Source: Anaerococcus obesiensis ph10 (GTDB taxonomy: Bacteria > Bacillota > Clostridia > Tissierellales > Peptoniphilaceae). Taken from it: a stretch of DNA of 37,631 bases. Both the position numbers and the translations under genes were made by a program. This document shows, piece after piece, positions 27,488-34,854 of this stretch. The notes below the pieces were generated by a model. The model did no database searches. It was not told the DNA's origin and saw nothing but the letters and a program-made list of their open reading frames with translations. Position 1 is the first letter of the stretch. Each line of letters opens with the position of its first letter. The stretch is from contig NZ_HE978531.1 in NCBI RefSeq assembly GCF_000311745.1, forward strand, positions 602,277 to 639,907, given 5' to 3'.

Positions 27488-28351
27488 TTAGTGTGCATTT
27501 AATACGCTTTTGGCCAGTGTTCCGCTCTTTAGCATCATTAACCCCAGCAAAACCGCATATCCAAGTATCGTAAAGGTACTTGTGTGTATATCTGTTATCT
27601 GTATTGTCTTAACTAATACTGCGTATATTCCAAGACAAACCATTAAAAAGAGTCCTTGTAATCCTATGGCAAATAAGCCTTTGATATAGTTAGTTCCGAT
27701 TTGTCCCCACTCTTTGTTTCCCATTGTGGCAAAAGGAATGGCTGAAACGGATGAGTAAACATAAATCTCAAACATTCTGCCGTATACCACAAGCATAATC
27801 ACAATGGAAATGACCTGTATTGCCACCTTTATGAGCGAGGTTTCAAAGAGTATCATGACAAGCTCTCCAAGACCTTTATCTTTTAAGCCTTCTACCATCG
27901 TTACAATCTGATCTCCGGAGATAACGGCAGAGGTGTTAATTACCCCTGCCGCTTTATTTACCATGTGCTGTGCCACATCAAAGACTGCCATAGAAAACTG
28001 AAAAGCATGGGACACTAACCATACGGCAATCCACATCTTTATGATGTACTTGAAAAATTCAAAGGTATCTGTATCGTGCATATTGTTCTTTTGCATAACC
28101 ATATTAATAAGCTCGATACAAAGGACTGCCGTTATAATTAGACCTGCTATGGGGATAATGACGGAATCGTTAATGCTTTTAATAAAACTGAAAACCTGTC
28201 CGTTCCACCCCATTGGTGTCTTTCCCACATCCGTTGCAATCGCACCAACTTTATCGTTGATGTCAAGAAACATGGACTCTAAGTTTGCTTGGATACCGCC
28301 CAGTAGAAGATCTTTGAAAAACTCCTCTATCTTGTCGAATATCCCAAACAT
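27488..28351 (-). CDS. TrbL/VirB6-like polytopic channel protein
   Basis: This 287-residue protein has about six transmembrane segments after an amphipathic N-terminus (MFGIFDKIEEFFKDLLLGG). Gene order (Maff2, this gene, PrgI, VirB4) and the long membrane-rich C-half match the CTn TrbL/VirB6 counterpart, which forms the inner membrane part of the DNA channel. The segment KTPMGWNGQVFSFIKSIND is typical of this element family. ATG after AAAGGAG. Confidence 0.85.
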   Translation of the reverse strand: MFGIFDKIEEFFKDLLLGGIQANLESMFLDINDKVGAIATDVGKTPMGWNGQVFSFIKSINDSVIIPIAGLIITAVLCIELINMVMQKNNMHDTDTFEFFKYIIKMWIAVWLVSHAFQFSMAVFDVAQHMVNKAAGVINTSAVISGDQIVTMVEGLKDKGLGELVMILFETSLIKVAIQVISIVIMLVVYGRMFEIYVYSSVSAIPFATMGNKEWGQIGTNYIKGLFAIGLQGLFLMVCLGIYAVLVKTIQITDIHTSTFTILGYAVLLGLMMLKSGTLAKSVLNAH

Positions 28352-28370
28352 TTAATTTCTCCTTTTCTTC

Positions 28371-28586
28371 TTACTTGAGTACATTTGCAAGAAGCGGAAT
28401 CAGCTTTAATCCGATTAAGACGATACCGCCTCCCGCCATAAGCTGCTTAATGCCCTGAGATTTTGCACCCGGATTGTCATTACCATAACCTTCCATCAGG
28501 TTAATTACACCCCATGCTCCAAGTCCTGCACCTACTGCCATAACTAAAATCTTTAATACATTTACTGCCTGTGTAAAAAATTCCAT
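28371..28586 (-). CDS. Maff2 family small membrane protein (VirB2-like)
   Basis: This 71-residue protein consists of two hydrophobic segments (about 10-32 and 48-68) joined by a short polar loop (NLMEGYGNDNPGAKSQGIKQ). It corresponds to Maff2, a small peptide found in CTn transfer operons just before the TrbL-like gene. Its size and topology resemble a pilin subunit (VirB2), but no pilus function has been shown. The gap to the SSB gene is 3 bp. Confidence 0.85.
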   Translation of the reverse strand: MEFFTQAVNVLKILVMAVGAGLGAWGVINLMEGYGNDNPGAKSQGIKQLMAGGGIVLIGLKLIPLLANVLK

Positions 28587-28589
28587 AAT

Positions 28590-28901
28590 TTATTCCTCCT
28601 CGTTTTCTTCTTTCTTTTCAATTTTGTTGTATGACTTCACAACAAAGTTTTTGTAAGTCTTTCCATCTTTTTCACGCTTCTTAAAGTATCCAAAGATATG
28701 GATCAAATCACCTTTTTCAAAGGCTTTTGCTGTTTCTGACTTTTCACCATAGGCTGCACAGTTGATATATTCCTTGCCTTTCCCATACTTTTTTACAAGC
28801 GTAAAGTTTGCAACTTCAACAGCTTCTCCCTCTTTGTCAAAACTCGAAAAAGTTGGTTCTGCCAATAAGTTGGCATTGATGTTAATCATTTCTTGCTTCA
28901 T
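28590..28901 (-). CDS. ssb: Small SSB-like single-stranded DNA-binding protein
   Basis: This 103-residue protein is a bare OB fold: VEVANFTLVKK, YINCAAYGEKSETAKAFEKGD and HIFGYFKKREKDGKTY correspond to the same segments in the larger SSB at 7659-8318. It lacks that protein's helical N-terminus and motif tail; the last residues are acidic, as in SSB tails that recruit partners. It stands first after the leader and hairpin region and before Maff2. ATG after AAAGGAG. Confidence 0.88.
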   Translation of the reverse strand: MKQEMININANLLAEPTFSSFDKEGEAVEVANFTLVKKYGKGKEYINCAAYGEKSETAKAFEKGDLIHIFGYFKKREKDGKTYKNFVVKSYNKIEKKEENEEE

Positions 28902-28925
28902 TAAAAATTTCTCCTTTTCTTTTCA

Positions 28926-28964
28926 ATAAAAAAAGCGACTGGAGTTTTTTCTTTTCCAATCGCT
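28926..28964 (-). terminator. Terminator/attenuator before the small SSB gene
   Basis: On the - strand AGCGATTGGA (28955-28964) pairs with TCCAGTCGCT (28934-28943), with one G-U pair, around an A-rich loop, and eight mostly T residues follow. It lies about 10 bp before the ribosome site of the SSB gene and just behind an 11-codon leader ORF, the layout of a transcription attenuator. Confidence 0.8.
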
Positions 28965-28978
28965 GATACTCTTGCTAT

Positions 28979-29014
28979 TTAGTTTTCCTTAGTGGGACTT
29001 CTTATCCTTACCAT
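28979..29014 (-). CDS. 11-codon leader peptide ORF before the SSB attenuator
   Basis: An ATG with AGGAGG four bases in front opens the short frame MVRIRSPTKEN, which stops about 15 bp before the SSB hairpin. The gap between virD4 and ssb (166 bp) otherwise holds only hairpins. A leader ORF directly ahead of a terminator fits ribosome-dependent attenuation, but no run of one amino acid shows the signal. The codon bias toward Arg is weak. Confidence 0.45.
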   Translation of the reverse strand: MVRIRSPTKEN

Positions 29015-29035
29015 CTTTCCTCCTGATTTTGAGTA

Positions 29036-29074
29036 ATAAAAAAGCAGCAAATCTATGTTCTTTAGACTTACTGC
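29036..29074 (-). terminator. Terminator after the VirD4 gene
   Basis: The stem GCAGTAAGTCTA (29063-29074) with TAGATTTGCTGC (29044-29055), using two G-U pairs, overlaps the stop codon of virD4 and is followed by TTTTTTAT. It splits the repA-virD4 part of the backbone from the ssb-virB4 part. Confidence 0.75.
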
Positions 29075-30852
29075 ACTCTTGTAATAAGAGTTTCTCTATT
29101 TAATTTTGCTTTCCCTTTTCGCTTCATATAGCTCTCAATATCAAAAACATTCTTTTTATCATAGTCCTCAAGGAGCTTATAATTTTTGTGCTTTGTAATA
29201 TCGAATTTATCCGACAAAAATGGTCTGACACCTCGAAGCTGAAAAATACATTTACTGCCATCCATAACCGTTATCTCATCTTGGCTCATCAGCTCTTTTC
29301 CTGTCTTTTGGTAATTGAGTCCATAACTATTAGCATTGGAGCGTGTTTCAGAAGTGTTATATAGATCTATCGTTTCCTTTCCAAGCGTTTCTGATAGCTC
29401 TTTAAGTGTTGTTTTCTCCTTTCCACCCAAGAATAGCGTGCTATCACAGTTACCTACAATGGTATCTGCATTGTCCTTGTAGATTGCCTTTAGCTGAGAT
29501 TGTGCCTGCAAGATAATACTTGCTGAAATTTCTCTTGAACGGATTGTCGCAATCAATTTCTCAAATTTGGGAATTAAGCCTATATTTGCAAACTCATCAA
29601 GCAAGCATCTTACATGAACAGGTAATCGTCCTCCATATTCATCATCCGCCTTATCACAAAGCAAGTTAAATAACTGCGAATACATAATAGACACCACAAA
29701 ATTAAAGGTATCATCTGTATCAGAGATAATAACAAAGAGTGCTGTTTTTCTATCTCCCAGTGTATCAAGCTCAAGTTCATCTTCTTTCATCAAGTCCCTA
29801 AGCTCTTGAATATCAAAAGGAGCAAGTCTTGCTCCACATGAAATAAGAATAGACTTCGCTGTTTTTCCAGCAGCAAGTTTGTACTTTTTATATTGCTTTA
29901 CCGCAAAGTGCGTAGGCTCTTTCTTTTCCAATGCTTCAAATAGTCTATCAATGGGATTCATATATGTTTCATCATCTTCCCTGACTTCTGAAGCGTCTAT
30001 CATATCCAGTAGTGTTGCAAAGTTCTTTTCTTCTCTTGGAGCTTCATAGAAGATATATCCAATAAGAGCTGTATAGTAGAGTTTTTCTGCTTTCACCCAA
30101 AAATCCTCACCTGCTTTTTCACCCTCTCCCTTTGTGTTTGCAATGATTGTCTGCACTAATTTGAGTATATCTTTTTCACTTCTAAGGTAGGCGAATGGAT
30201 TATACTTCATGCTCTTTTTGAAGTTGATGGTATTTAAGATTTTTATCTCATAGCCATTATCTTCAAGCATCTTGCCACACTCAATAACTATTGTTCCTTT
30301 AGGATCTGTTACACAATATGATGAGTGCATTTGCATTAGATTTGGCTTTACATAAAATCTTGTCTTTCCTGAACCAGAACCACCTATAACCAAAACATTT
30401 TTATTTCTCGCATACTTTGGATTTGCCGGTCTGCCATTCATGGTTAATCGTTCTGTTTGAGTAAGCAAGATATTGTTTTGGAACTTTTCATCCACATAAG
30501 GCTCTATATCTTTTCTCGTTCCCCATCGGGCTGATCCATACTCTTTCCCCTGTCTGAACTTTTTTGCATTTTTACCTTTGGTATAGACAATAAATTTAAT
30601 TAAAACTACTACTCCCACGCCTATTAAAATATCAGCCACATGAATACTCGGAATAAAGCTCATGGTATTAAGCTCCAATATTCCTTGAAAGATTTTGTCT
30701 ATCACATCGCCGCCTGTATAGGCTCTTACATGATGAGAAAAGATATTGCCAACATAGAAAAATGCAAGATAGGGAATGTTCTGTTTTAGAAACTTTGCCT
30801 TATCCTGCACCTTAAATAAGCCTTTGATGTCTTTTAGTATCTTATCTATCAT
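29068..30852 (-). CDS. virD4: VirD4/TraG-type coupling protein
   Basis: This 594-residue ATPase brings the relaxase-DNA complex to the channel. It has two N-terminal transmembrane segments (about 23-40 and 61-85), Walker A VIGGSGSGKTRFYVKPN near 150-166, and Walker B CLLDEFANIG near 416. It starts at an ATG that overlaps the PcfB stop codon (ATGA type), so the two are translated together; PcfB proteins work as coupling partners of VirD4 in pCF10-like systems. A terminator follows. Confidence 0.95.
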   Translation of the reverse strand: MIDKILKDIKGLFKVQDKAKFLKQNIPYLAFFYVGNIFSHHVRAYTGGDVIDKIFQGILELNTMSFIPSIHVADILIGVGVVVLIKFIVYTKGKNAKKFRQGKEYGSARWGTRKDIEPYVDEKFQNNILLTQTERLTMNGRPANPKYARNKNVLVIGGSGSGKTRFYVKPNLMQMHSSYCVTDPKGTIVIECGKMLEDNGYEIKILNTINFKKSMKYNPFAYLRSEKDILKLVQTIIANTKGEGEKAGEDFWVKAEKLYYTALIGYIFYEAPREEKNFATLLDMIDASEVREDDETYMNPIDRLFEALEKKEPTHFAVKQYKKYKLAAGKTAKSILISCGARLAPFDIQELRDLMKEDELELDTLGDRKTALFVIISDTDDTFNFVVSIMYSQLFNLLCDKADDEYGGRLPVHVRCLLDEFANIGLIPKFEKLIATIRSREISASIILQAQSQLKAIYKDNADTIVGNCDSTLFLGGKEKTTLKELSETLGKETIDLYNTSETRSNANSYGLNYQKTGKELMSQDEITVMDGSKCIFQLRGVRPFLSDKFDITKHKNYKLLEDYDKKNVFDIESYMKRKGKAKLNRETLITRVQ

Positions 30853-31334
30853 AGGCTCTGCTCCTTTTGTTTATTCTTGACTTTATCTTTAGAAACAGTG
30901 TTCTTTGCCATCTCCTTAAACTTCTCAATGTTTTTATGAATAGATTCTTTCCTTTCCGTTTTCTTTTCTGATTCTGAAAGGGCGTGCTTAAATGCTTTGT
31001 CCATCACTTTCATATCTTTTGCTTGAAAGAACACTGAGTATTTACCTGATTCTTTATCTTTCATTACCGAAAACTTAACTCCATATCTGTTCAGTTCTTT
31101 TTTCAGTTCCTTCAATTCTGTTTCTTCTACTGGTATCTCTTCAAGCTGTCCCTTTTTAACCATATCTTTTAGTTTTACTTCATTCCCTTTACTCCCAACG
31201 AGCTTTTCCAGTCCTCCGAGTTTCTCAGCCTCTTTCATCAGTTTCTTGAGTAAAGTCAAAAGAAGTTTTGCTGTTACTTTTCCGGCTTTAACCTCCATAT
31301 TCAGCGTTTTTCTTGCGATTTCTTCATTGATCAA
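30849..31334 (-). CDS. pcfB: PcfB family protein
   Basis: This 161-residue protein has the PcfB-type core (EVKAGKVTAKLLLTLLKKLMKEA, ELKKELNRYGVKFSVMKDKESGKYSVFFQAKD), followed by a basic tail. In pCF10 PcfB is a relaxosome component that helps pass the substrate to the coupling protein PcfC, and the gene stands directly before virD4 here too. The start is TTG, overlapping the stop of the loader gene (TTGA), with AGGAGG well placed before it. Confidence 0.85.
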   Translation of the reverse strand: MINEEIARKTLNMEVKAGKVTAKLLLTLLKKLMKEAEKLGGLEKLVGSKGNEVKLKDMVKKGQLEEIPVEETELKELKKELNRYGVKFSVMKDKESGKYSVFFQAKDMKVMDKAFKHALSESEKKTERKESIHKNIEKFKEMAKNTVSKDKVKNKQKEQSL

Positions 31335-32182
31335 GTTCTCTCACCTCCTGTCAGCAGTCTTTCTTTATTCCTCTTTAATTTTTCTTCCTGAATAACTTTC
31401 CTATAATCTTCTCCAAGTACCATCACAGGAATACACATCTCGATAATTCTTGAGTAAATTCTTTGGTATTCCACACTCTCCGTACAGTTTTCAATTTGGC
31501 TGTATGAAAGATTTGTGGTAAAGATTGTTGGCTTATTCTTTAAGTACCTGTTATTCACAATGTTGTATACCTGCTCTTTGGCATAGCTTGTATCTCTTTC
31601 AATTCCTAAATCATCTAAGATGAGAACGGAAGTGTTTACAAGGGATTCGATATATGCGTTTTTATCAAGGTCAAATCCGCCTTTTTGCAGTTCGTTAATT
31701 ATCTGTGCAAAGTTTCTAATCTTAACGCTTATCTGATACTGTTCAATCAGAGCATTGGCAATAGAGCAGGCAAGATAGGTCTTTCCACTTCCAACTGTTC
31801 CATAGAACAGGAGTCCGATATTTTCTTTTCTCATCAATTCATAATCTTTTACAAAATTCTTTGCGATGATAAGACTCTGATTTTCTTTTCCCTGATAGTT
31901 TTCAAAGGTATATGCCCATTGAATCATGGAGGTGAAGCAGATACTTTTTAATCTCTCGATTTCAAGCTGCTTTTGTCTTTCTTTTTCTTTTGCTTCTCTA
32001 TCTCTATCGCATTTACAAGCTGTCTTAAATATCATCTGCTTTCCGAAAAATTCTAATGCTTTTCCATCTTTTCTTTCATGGCACACTTTACAGTAAGCAT
32101 GTCCGTCTTTGATGTATTCTTTTTCAGGATTGAAGCTGTATTCCACATCTTCTATCATCACTTTCTCTAATTCTTTAATCAT
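31331..32182 (-). CDS. DnaC/DnaI-like helicase loader ATPase with zinc-ribbon N-terminus
   Basis: This 283-residue AAA+ protein has an N-terminal four-cysteine cluster (CKVCHERK and, later, CKCDRD, about 36-59), Walker A YGTVGSGKTYLACSIAN near 130 and Walker B VLILDDLGIE near 190. DnaC and DnaI load the replicative helicase, and here it would work with RepA at the element's own origin. It overlaps repA by 4 bp and the pcfB gene by 4 bp. Confidence 0.88.
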   Translation of the reverse strand: MIKELEKVMIEDVEYSFNPEKEYIKDGHAYCKVCHERKDGKALEFFGKQMIFKTACKCDRDREAKEKERQKQLEIERLKSICFTSMIQWAYTFENYQGKENQSLIIAKNFVKDYELMRKENIGLLFYGTVGSGKTYLACSIANALIEQYQISVKIRNFAQIINELQKGGFDLDKNAYIESLVNTSVLILDDLGIERDTSYAKEQVYNIVNNRYLKNKPTIFTTNLSYSQIENCTESVEYQRIYSRIIEMCIPVMVLGEDYRKVIQEEKLKRNKERLLTGGERT

Positions 32183-32949
32183 AAATGTACTCCCTTGTTA
32201 TATTCCTCCCATGTAGGGATATTGGTTTTTTTCTTACTTCCCTGATCTTTATAAAACCAAGAAAGAATTGTTGCTTTATGGTCTTTATATGTCTTTCCAG
32301 TACTTTGAAGATAGGTTGATAATCTCTCAATGTAGTTATCAAGCTCTCCTGCCATTTTTATTTGTAATTCGCCTATATCCTCATTCTTTAAAAAAACATT
32401 TTGAAATGTTCCAAGTCCGTTTTCCCCAAAACTATATTCTCTCTTACTATACTTACTCTTATTATTCTCTATATAGTTAGAGTCAACATTTTGAACTTCC
32501 TGAAGTTCATTTTCTTTACTTCTGAGGTTAAAATCTTTTACTTCTGAAGTTAAGTTTTTTGACTTCTGAAAGTCATTTTCTTTTACCGCTATTATGCTCA
32601 TAAAATCTTTAACATAAATGACATTCGGCTTACCAAGTCCAAGCCTTACTCTTTCAATCAGTCCTATTCCTTTTTTGCTGTCTAACTCGTCCAATATTTT
32701 TATGGCAGTAGGCTTTGAGATATTTCTTCTTCTCATAATTTCTTCAACAGTAAAATAGATAAATACTCTGCCTTCCTTGTCCACCCAGTTATTCTTAAAG
32801 GACATTCCTGTGCGTTTCAAAAGCATGGAGTATAGGATAATGGCTTCAGCAGACAGTCCCTTAAATTCTTCTCCGTCTACCAATATTTCAGGCACTTTTA
32901 GAAAGTTAAATCTTTCCGCTTCTCTGTTATAGAAATAGTCAAAGTCCAT
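32179..32949 (-). CDS. repA: Replication initiator, RepA_N-like
   Basis: This 256-residue protein has the N-terminal RepA_N-like winged helix (FLKVPEILVDGEEFKGLSAEAIILYSMLLKRTGMS..., FTVEEIMRRRNISKPTAIKILDELD). A variable middle follows, and then a C-terminal helical part (about 195-256, YIERLSTYLQ, KATILSWFYKDQ). Initiators of this class act at iterons located in their own gene. The middle of this gene (32493-32574) codes for four dyad repeats spaced about 22 bp. The ATG at 32949 stands behind AAGGAGGGAGGTGAT. Its presence suggests that the excised element can replicate. Confidence 0.87.
   Translation of the reverse strand: MDFDYFYNREAERFNFLKVPEILVDGEEFKGLSAEAIILYSMLLKRTGMSFKNNWVDKEGRVFIYFTVEEIMRRRNISKPTAIKILDELDSKKGIGLIERVRLGLGKPNVIYVKDFMSIIAVKENDFQKSKNLTSEVKDFNLRSKENELQEVQNVDSNYIENNKSKYSKREYSFGENGLGTFQNVFLKNEDIGELQIKMAGELDNYIERLSTYLQSTGKTYKDHKATILSWFYKDQGSKKKTNIPTWEEYNKGVHL
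32440..32580 (-). other. Candidate replication origin with four iterons inside repA
   Basis: Four units with the core ACTTC-T-GAAGT (one with two extra bases between arms) start at 32495, 32518, 32540 and 32562, that is 23, 22 and 22 bp apart. Each is a small dyad. A 22-bp spacing is not a multiple of three, so the pattern cannot come from a protein repeat. An A+T-rich stretch lies on the left (32440-32485). RepA_N origins are known to lie inside the initiator gene. Confidence 0.65.
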
Positions 32950-32980
32950 GCAGGATCACCTCCCTCCTTAAAAATTTGCA

Positions 32981-33012
32981 AAGAAAAAGACGATAGTTTT
33001 TTCTCTATCGCC
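32981..33012 (-). terminator. Terminator/attenuator before repA
   Basis: CGATAG (32991-32996) pairs with CTATCG (33005-33010), extended by G/C pairs, and TTTTTCTT follows on the - strand. It lies about 15 bp before the repA ribosome site. A short 18-codon ATG frame (32968-33024) runs across the hairpin but has no ribosome site, so I do not call it a gene. Confidence 0.7.
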
Positions 33013-33038
33013 TTTGGTAACCATTTTTATGAAATTTT

Positions 33039-33323
33039 TTAGATTGATTTTATTGCTTCATTGATACCTTGTAAAAAAGCTATAACTGCTGCTCCAACCA
33101 TCGGTATTCCGTATGGACTTAACAGGAATCCTAATATCAATGCTTCTATTCCGATGGTAACTTCTTTTTGCAGAAAAGAGGCAATTGCTCCAAATATGCA
33201 AAACATCATCAGCAAATATAGTAGGGCTGTTCCAATACCAAGTAGAAATGTCAGAAATGCTGTGAGGATACTTAACACCAAGCTAATTGGAAACAAGATT
33301 ATTTTTATTATCCATCTCATCAT
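33039..33323 (-). CDS. Small membrane protein of the ICE leading end (CD1845-like)
   Basis: This 94-residue protein is nearly all membrane: about three hydrophobic segments (IIKIILFPISLVLSILTAFL and LLYLLMMFCIFGAIASF, then GIEALILGFLL...VGAAVIAFL). It resembles the CD1845-type membrane proteins seen at the leading end of CTn elements. Its ATG directly follows the TAA of the preceding small gene, so the two are cotranslated. The function is unknown. Confidence 0.72.
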   Translation of the reverse strand: MMRWIIKIILFPISLVLSILTAFLTFLLGIGTALLYLLMMFCIFGAIASFLQKEVTIGIEALILGFLLSPYGIPMVGAAVIAFLQGINEAIKSI

Positions 33324-33515
33324 TTAGTAGTCCTCACTTTCTAAAGCATTCTTTGTATCTCCACACACCATATCAATGCAAACATTCACATCAATATAAT
33401 TTTTTAAGACTTTTTTTCGTCCTCCCTCTCCGTCTTCTACAAATACATAATGCTTGTAAAACTGCTTAAAATGCAGTATTTTCACGATTTCACTCTTTGT
33501 ATCAACGCTATGCAC
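33324..33515 (-). CDS. Small leading-end protein of the ICE, start uncertain
   Basis: A 53 to 63-residue protein with ILHFKQFYKHYVFVEDGEGG and KNYIDVNVCIDMVCGDTKNA, typical in look of the first short genes of CTn-type elements; the function is unknown. A GTG at 33515 gives 63 residues but lies inside the rlmD junction; a GTG at 33485 gives 53 residues with a weak AAAGAG site. No promoter is visible between it and rlmD, so in the integrated state it may be read from the rlmD transcript. Confidence 0.6.
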   Translation of the reverse strand: MHSVDTKSEIVKILHFKQFYKHYVFVEDGEGGRKKVLKNYIDVNVCIDMVCGDTKNALESEDY

Positions 33516-33560
33516 TCGACATGCCTTGACCTAGGAAATTGGTCGAAGGCTTGGTATTTT
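33482..33560 (-). other. ICE-chromosome junction (attachment site) at the 3' end of rlmD
   Basis: The last host rlmD codons run into element DNA here. One reading frame continues FDQFPRSRHVECIALIQRVK and stops at 33482-33484, exactly like a RlmD C-terminus; the rlmD frame itself ends at 33508. So the 3' end of the gene is re-supplied, but out of phase. The 3' end of rum/rlmD is a documented insertion site of streptococcal ICEs. The crossover base and the target duplication cannot be fixed, because the other end is outside the window. Confidence 0.6.
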
Positions 33561-34854
33561 TTATTTTGTAGCCGTTTTTTATGAAGATTTCTAGGTCTCT
33601 TACTTGGGTTTTTGGGTTGCAGGATATGTAGACAAATTCTTCTGGAGCTATGTCTATTATTTTTTTGATTGCTTTTGGGTGAATGCCTTCTCTTGGTGGA
33701 TCTATTACTACTATGTCGTATTTTCCTTTTACTAAGTCTATTTTTTCTAAAACGTCTCCTGCTATAAAATCTATATTTTCTATCTCATTTTCTTTTGCAT
33801 TGTCGAAGGCTTTTTCTACTGCTTCTTCTATTATTTCTATTCCCATGGCTTTGTTTGCAAATTTTGCAAATAGTTGAGTTATAGTTCCTGTTCCTGAATA
33901 TAGATCTAGGACGTTTTTGTTTTTATCTACATTTGCTAATTCTATTGCTTTTTGATAGATTTTTTCTGCTGTATATACATTTGGTTGGAAAAATGAAAAT
34001 GGAGAAATTTGAAATTTTAAATCATTCATTTTTTCTTCGATATATTTTTTCCCAAATAAAAGTTCGATTGAATCTACTTTTACTGCATCTGACAAACTAT
34101 CGTTAATCACATGATAAATTGAAACAATTCTCCCCTTGGTTTTTGCATTTAAGAGATTATGGGCAAATAAATCTCTTCTCATTGGATCAAAAGATTTGTC
34201 TGAGCTTGTCACAAGGACTACCATAATTTCTCCAGTGTGAAGTGCTTTTCTTACTATTAAATTACGCAAAAGTCCTGTATGAGCTTTTTTGTGATAAAAA
34301 CTTGTATTTTTTTCTCTAAAATATTTTTGTACATATTTTCTTATTGTTTCAAAATCGCTATCAACTATATTACATCCATCTGTATCGACAATTTCATAAA
34401 ATCTATTTTGCCTGTGAAGTCCCAAAACAAGTGGCCCATCCTTGTAAGAATCTCCAAAAGTATATTCCATTTTATTTCTGTATCCTTTTATTTTTGGACT
34501 TCTAATGATTGAAAGATCTGCAATATCAATATGAGAATTTTTCAAAAGTTTTTTTATCATATCATGCTTTAATAAAAGCTCTGTTTCATATCCCATTTTT
34601 TGGTAAGAACAACCACCACAAATTCCTGCATGAGGGCAAAATTCTTTGGCATTTTCTATTTTGGATTCTTCCAAAACTTCCATAAATTTTCCTTTTTTAT
34701 TCTTACCCCTGTTTTTAGTGATTTTTACCCTTACTTTTTGTCCCAAAACTCCGCCCTTAAATTGGACAGTTTTTTCTTCGTCAATTTTTCCTATCGAAAT
34801 ATTTGGATAAGACATATCTATTATTTCTACATCTTTTATTGGTTTTTCTCTCAT
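33508..34854 (-). CDS. rlmD: 23S rRNA (uracil-1939-C5)-methyltransferase RlmD, C-terminus frame-broken
   Basis: This 448-residue chromosomal enzyme methylates U1939 of 23S rRNA with SAM. It has a TRAM-like N-terminus, Fe-S ligands Cys73, Cys79, Cys82 and Cys161, the SAM site DLYSGTGT (near 317-324), DPPREG (385-390) and catalytic Cys412 in SCNPKT. Family members end with D-x-F-P...H-x-E; here the frame reads PSTNFLGQGMSSA instead, and the expected FDQFPRSRHVEC is in the next frame. One inserted base near 33545-33549 would restore it and move the stop to 33482. This HVE glutamate corresponds to E. coli RlmD E424, the proposed general base, so activity may be reduced. It may be an indel at the junction or a sequencing error. 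Confidence 0.88.
   Translation of the reverse strand: MREKPIKDVEIIDMSYPNISIGKIDEEKTVQFKGGVLGQKVRVKITKNRGKNKKGKFMEVLEESKIENAKEFCPHAGICGGCSYQKMGYETELLLKHDMIKKLLKNSHIDIADLSIIRSPKIKGYRNKMEYTFGDSYKDGPLVLGLHRQNRFYEIVDTDGCNIVDSDFETIRKYVQKYFREKNTSFYHKKAHTGLLRNLIVRKALHTGEIMVVLVTSSDKSFDPMRRDLFAHNLLNAKTKGRIVSIYHVINDSLSDAVKVDSIELLFGKKYIEEKMNDLKFQISPFSFFQPNVYTAEKIYQKAIELANVDKNKNVLDLYSGTGTITQLFAKFANKAMGIEIIEEAVEKAFDNAKENEIENIDFIAGDVLEKIDLVKGKYDIVVIDPPREGIHPKAIKKIIDIAPEEFVYISCNPKTQVRDLEIFIKNGYKIKNTKPSTNFLGQGMSSA

Noticed and set aside
32968-33024. 18-codon ATG frame across the repA hairpin as a leader peptide
   Set aside because: No Shine-Dalgarno, and its codons are dictated by the stem and T-run.
7659-33515. 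Integrase, excisionase or resistance gene within the backbone
   Set aside because: None of the open frames has recombinase motifs; they must be left of position 1.
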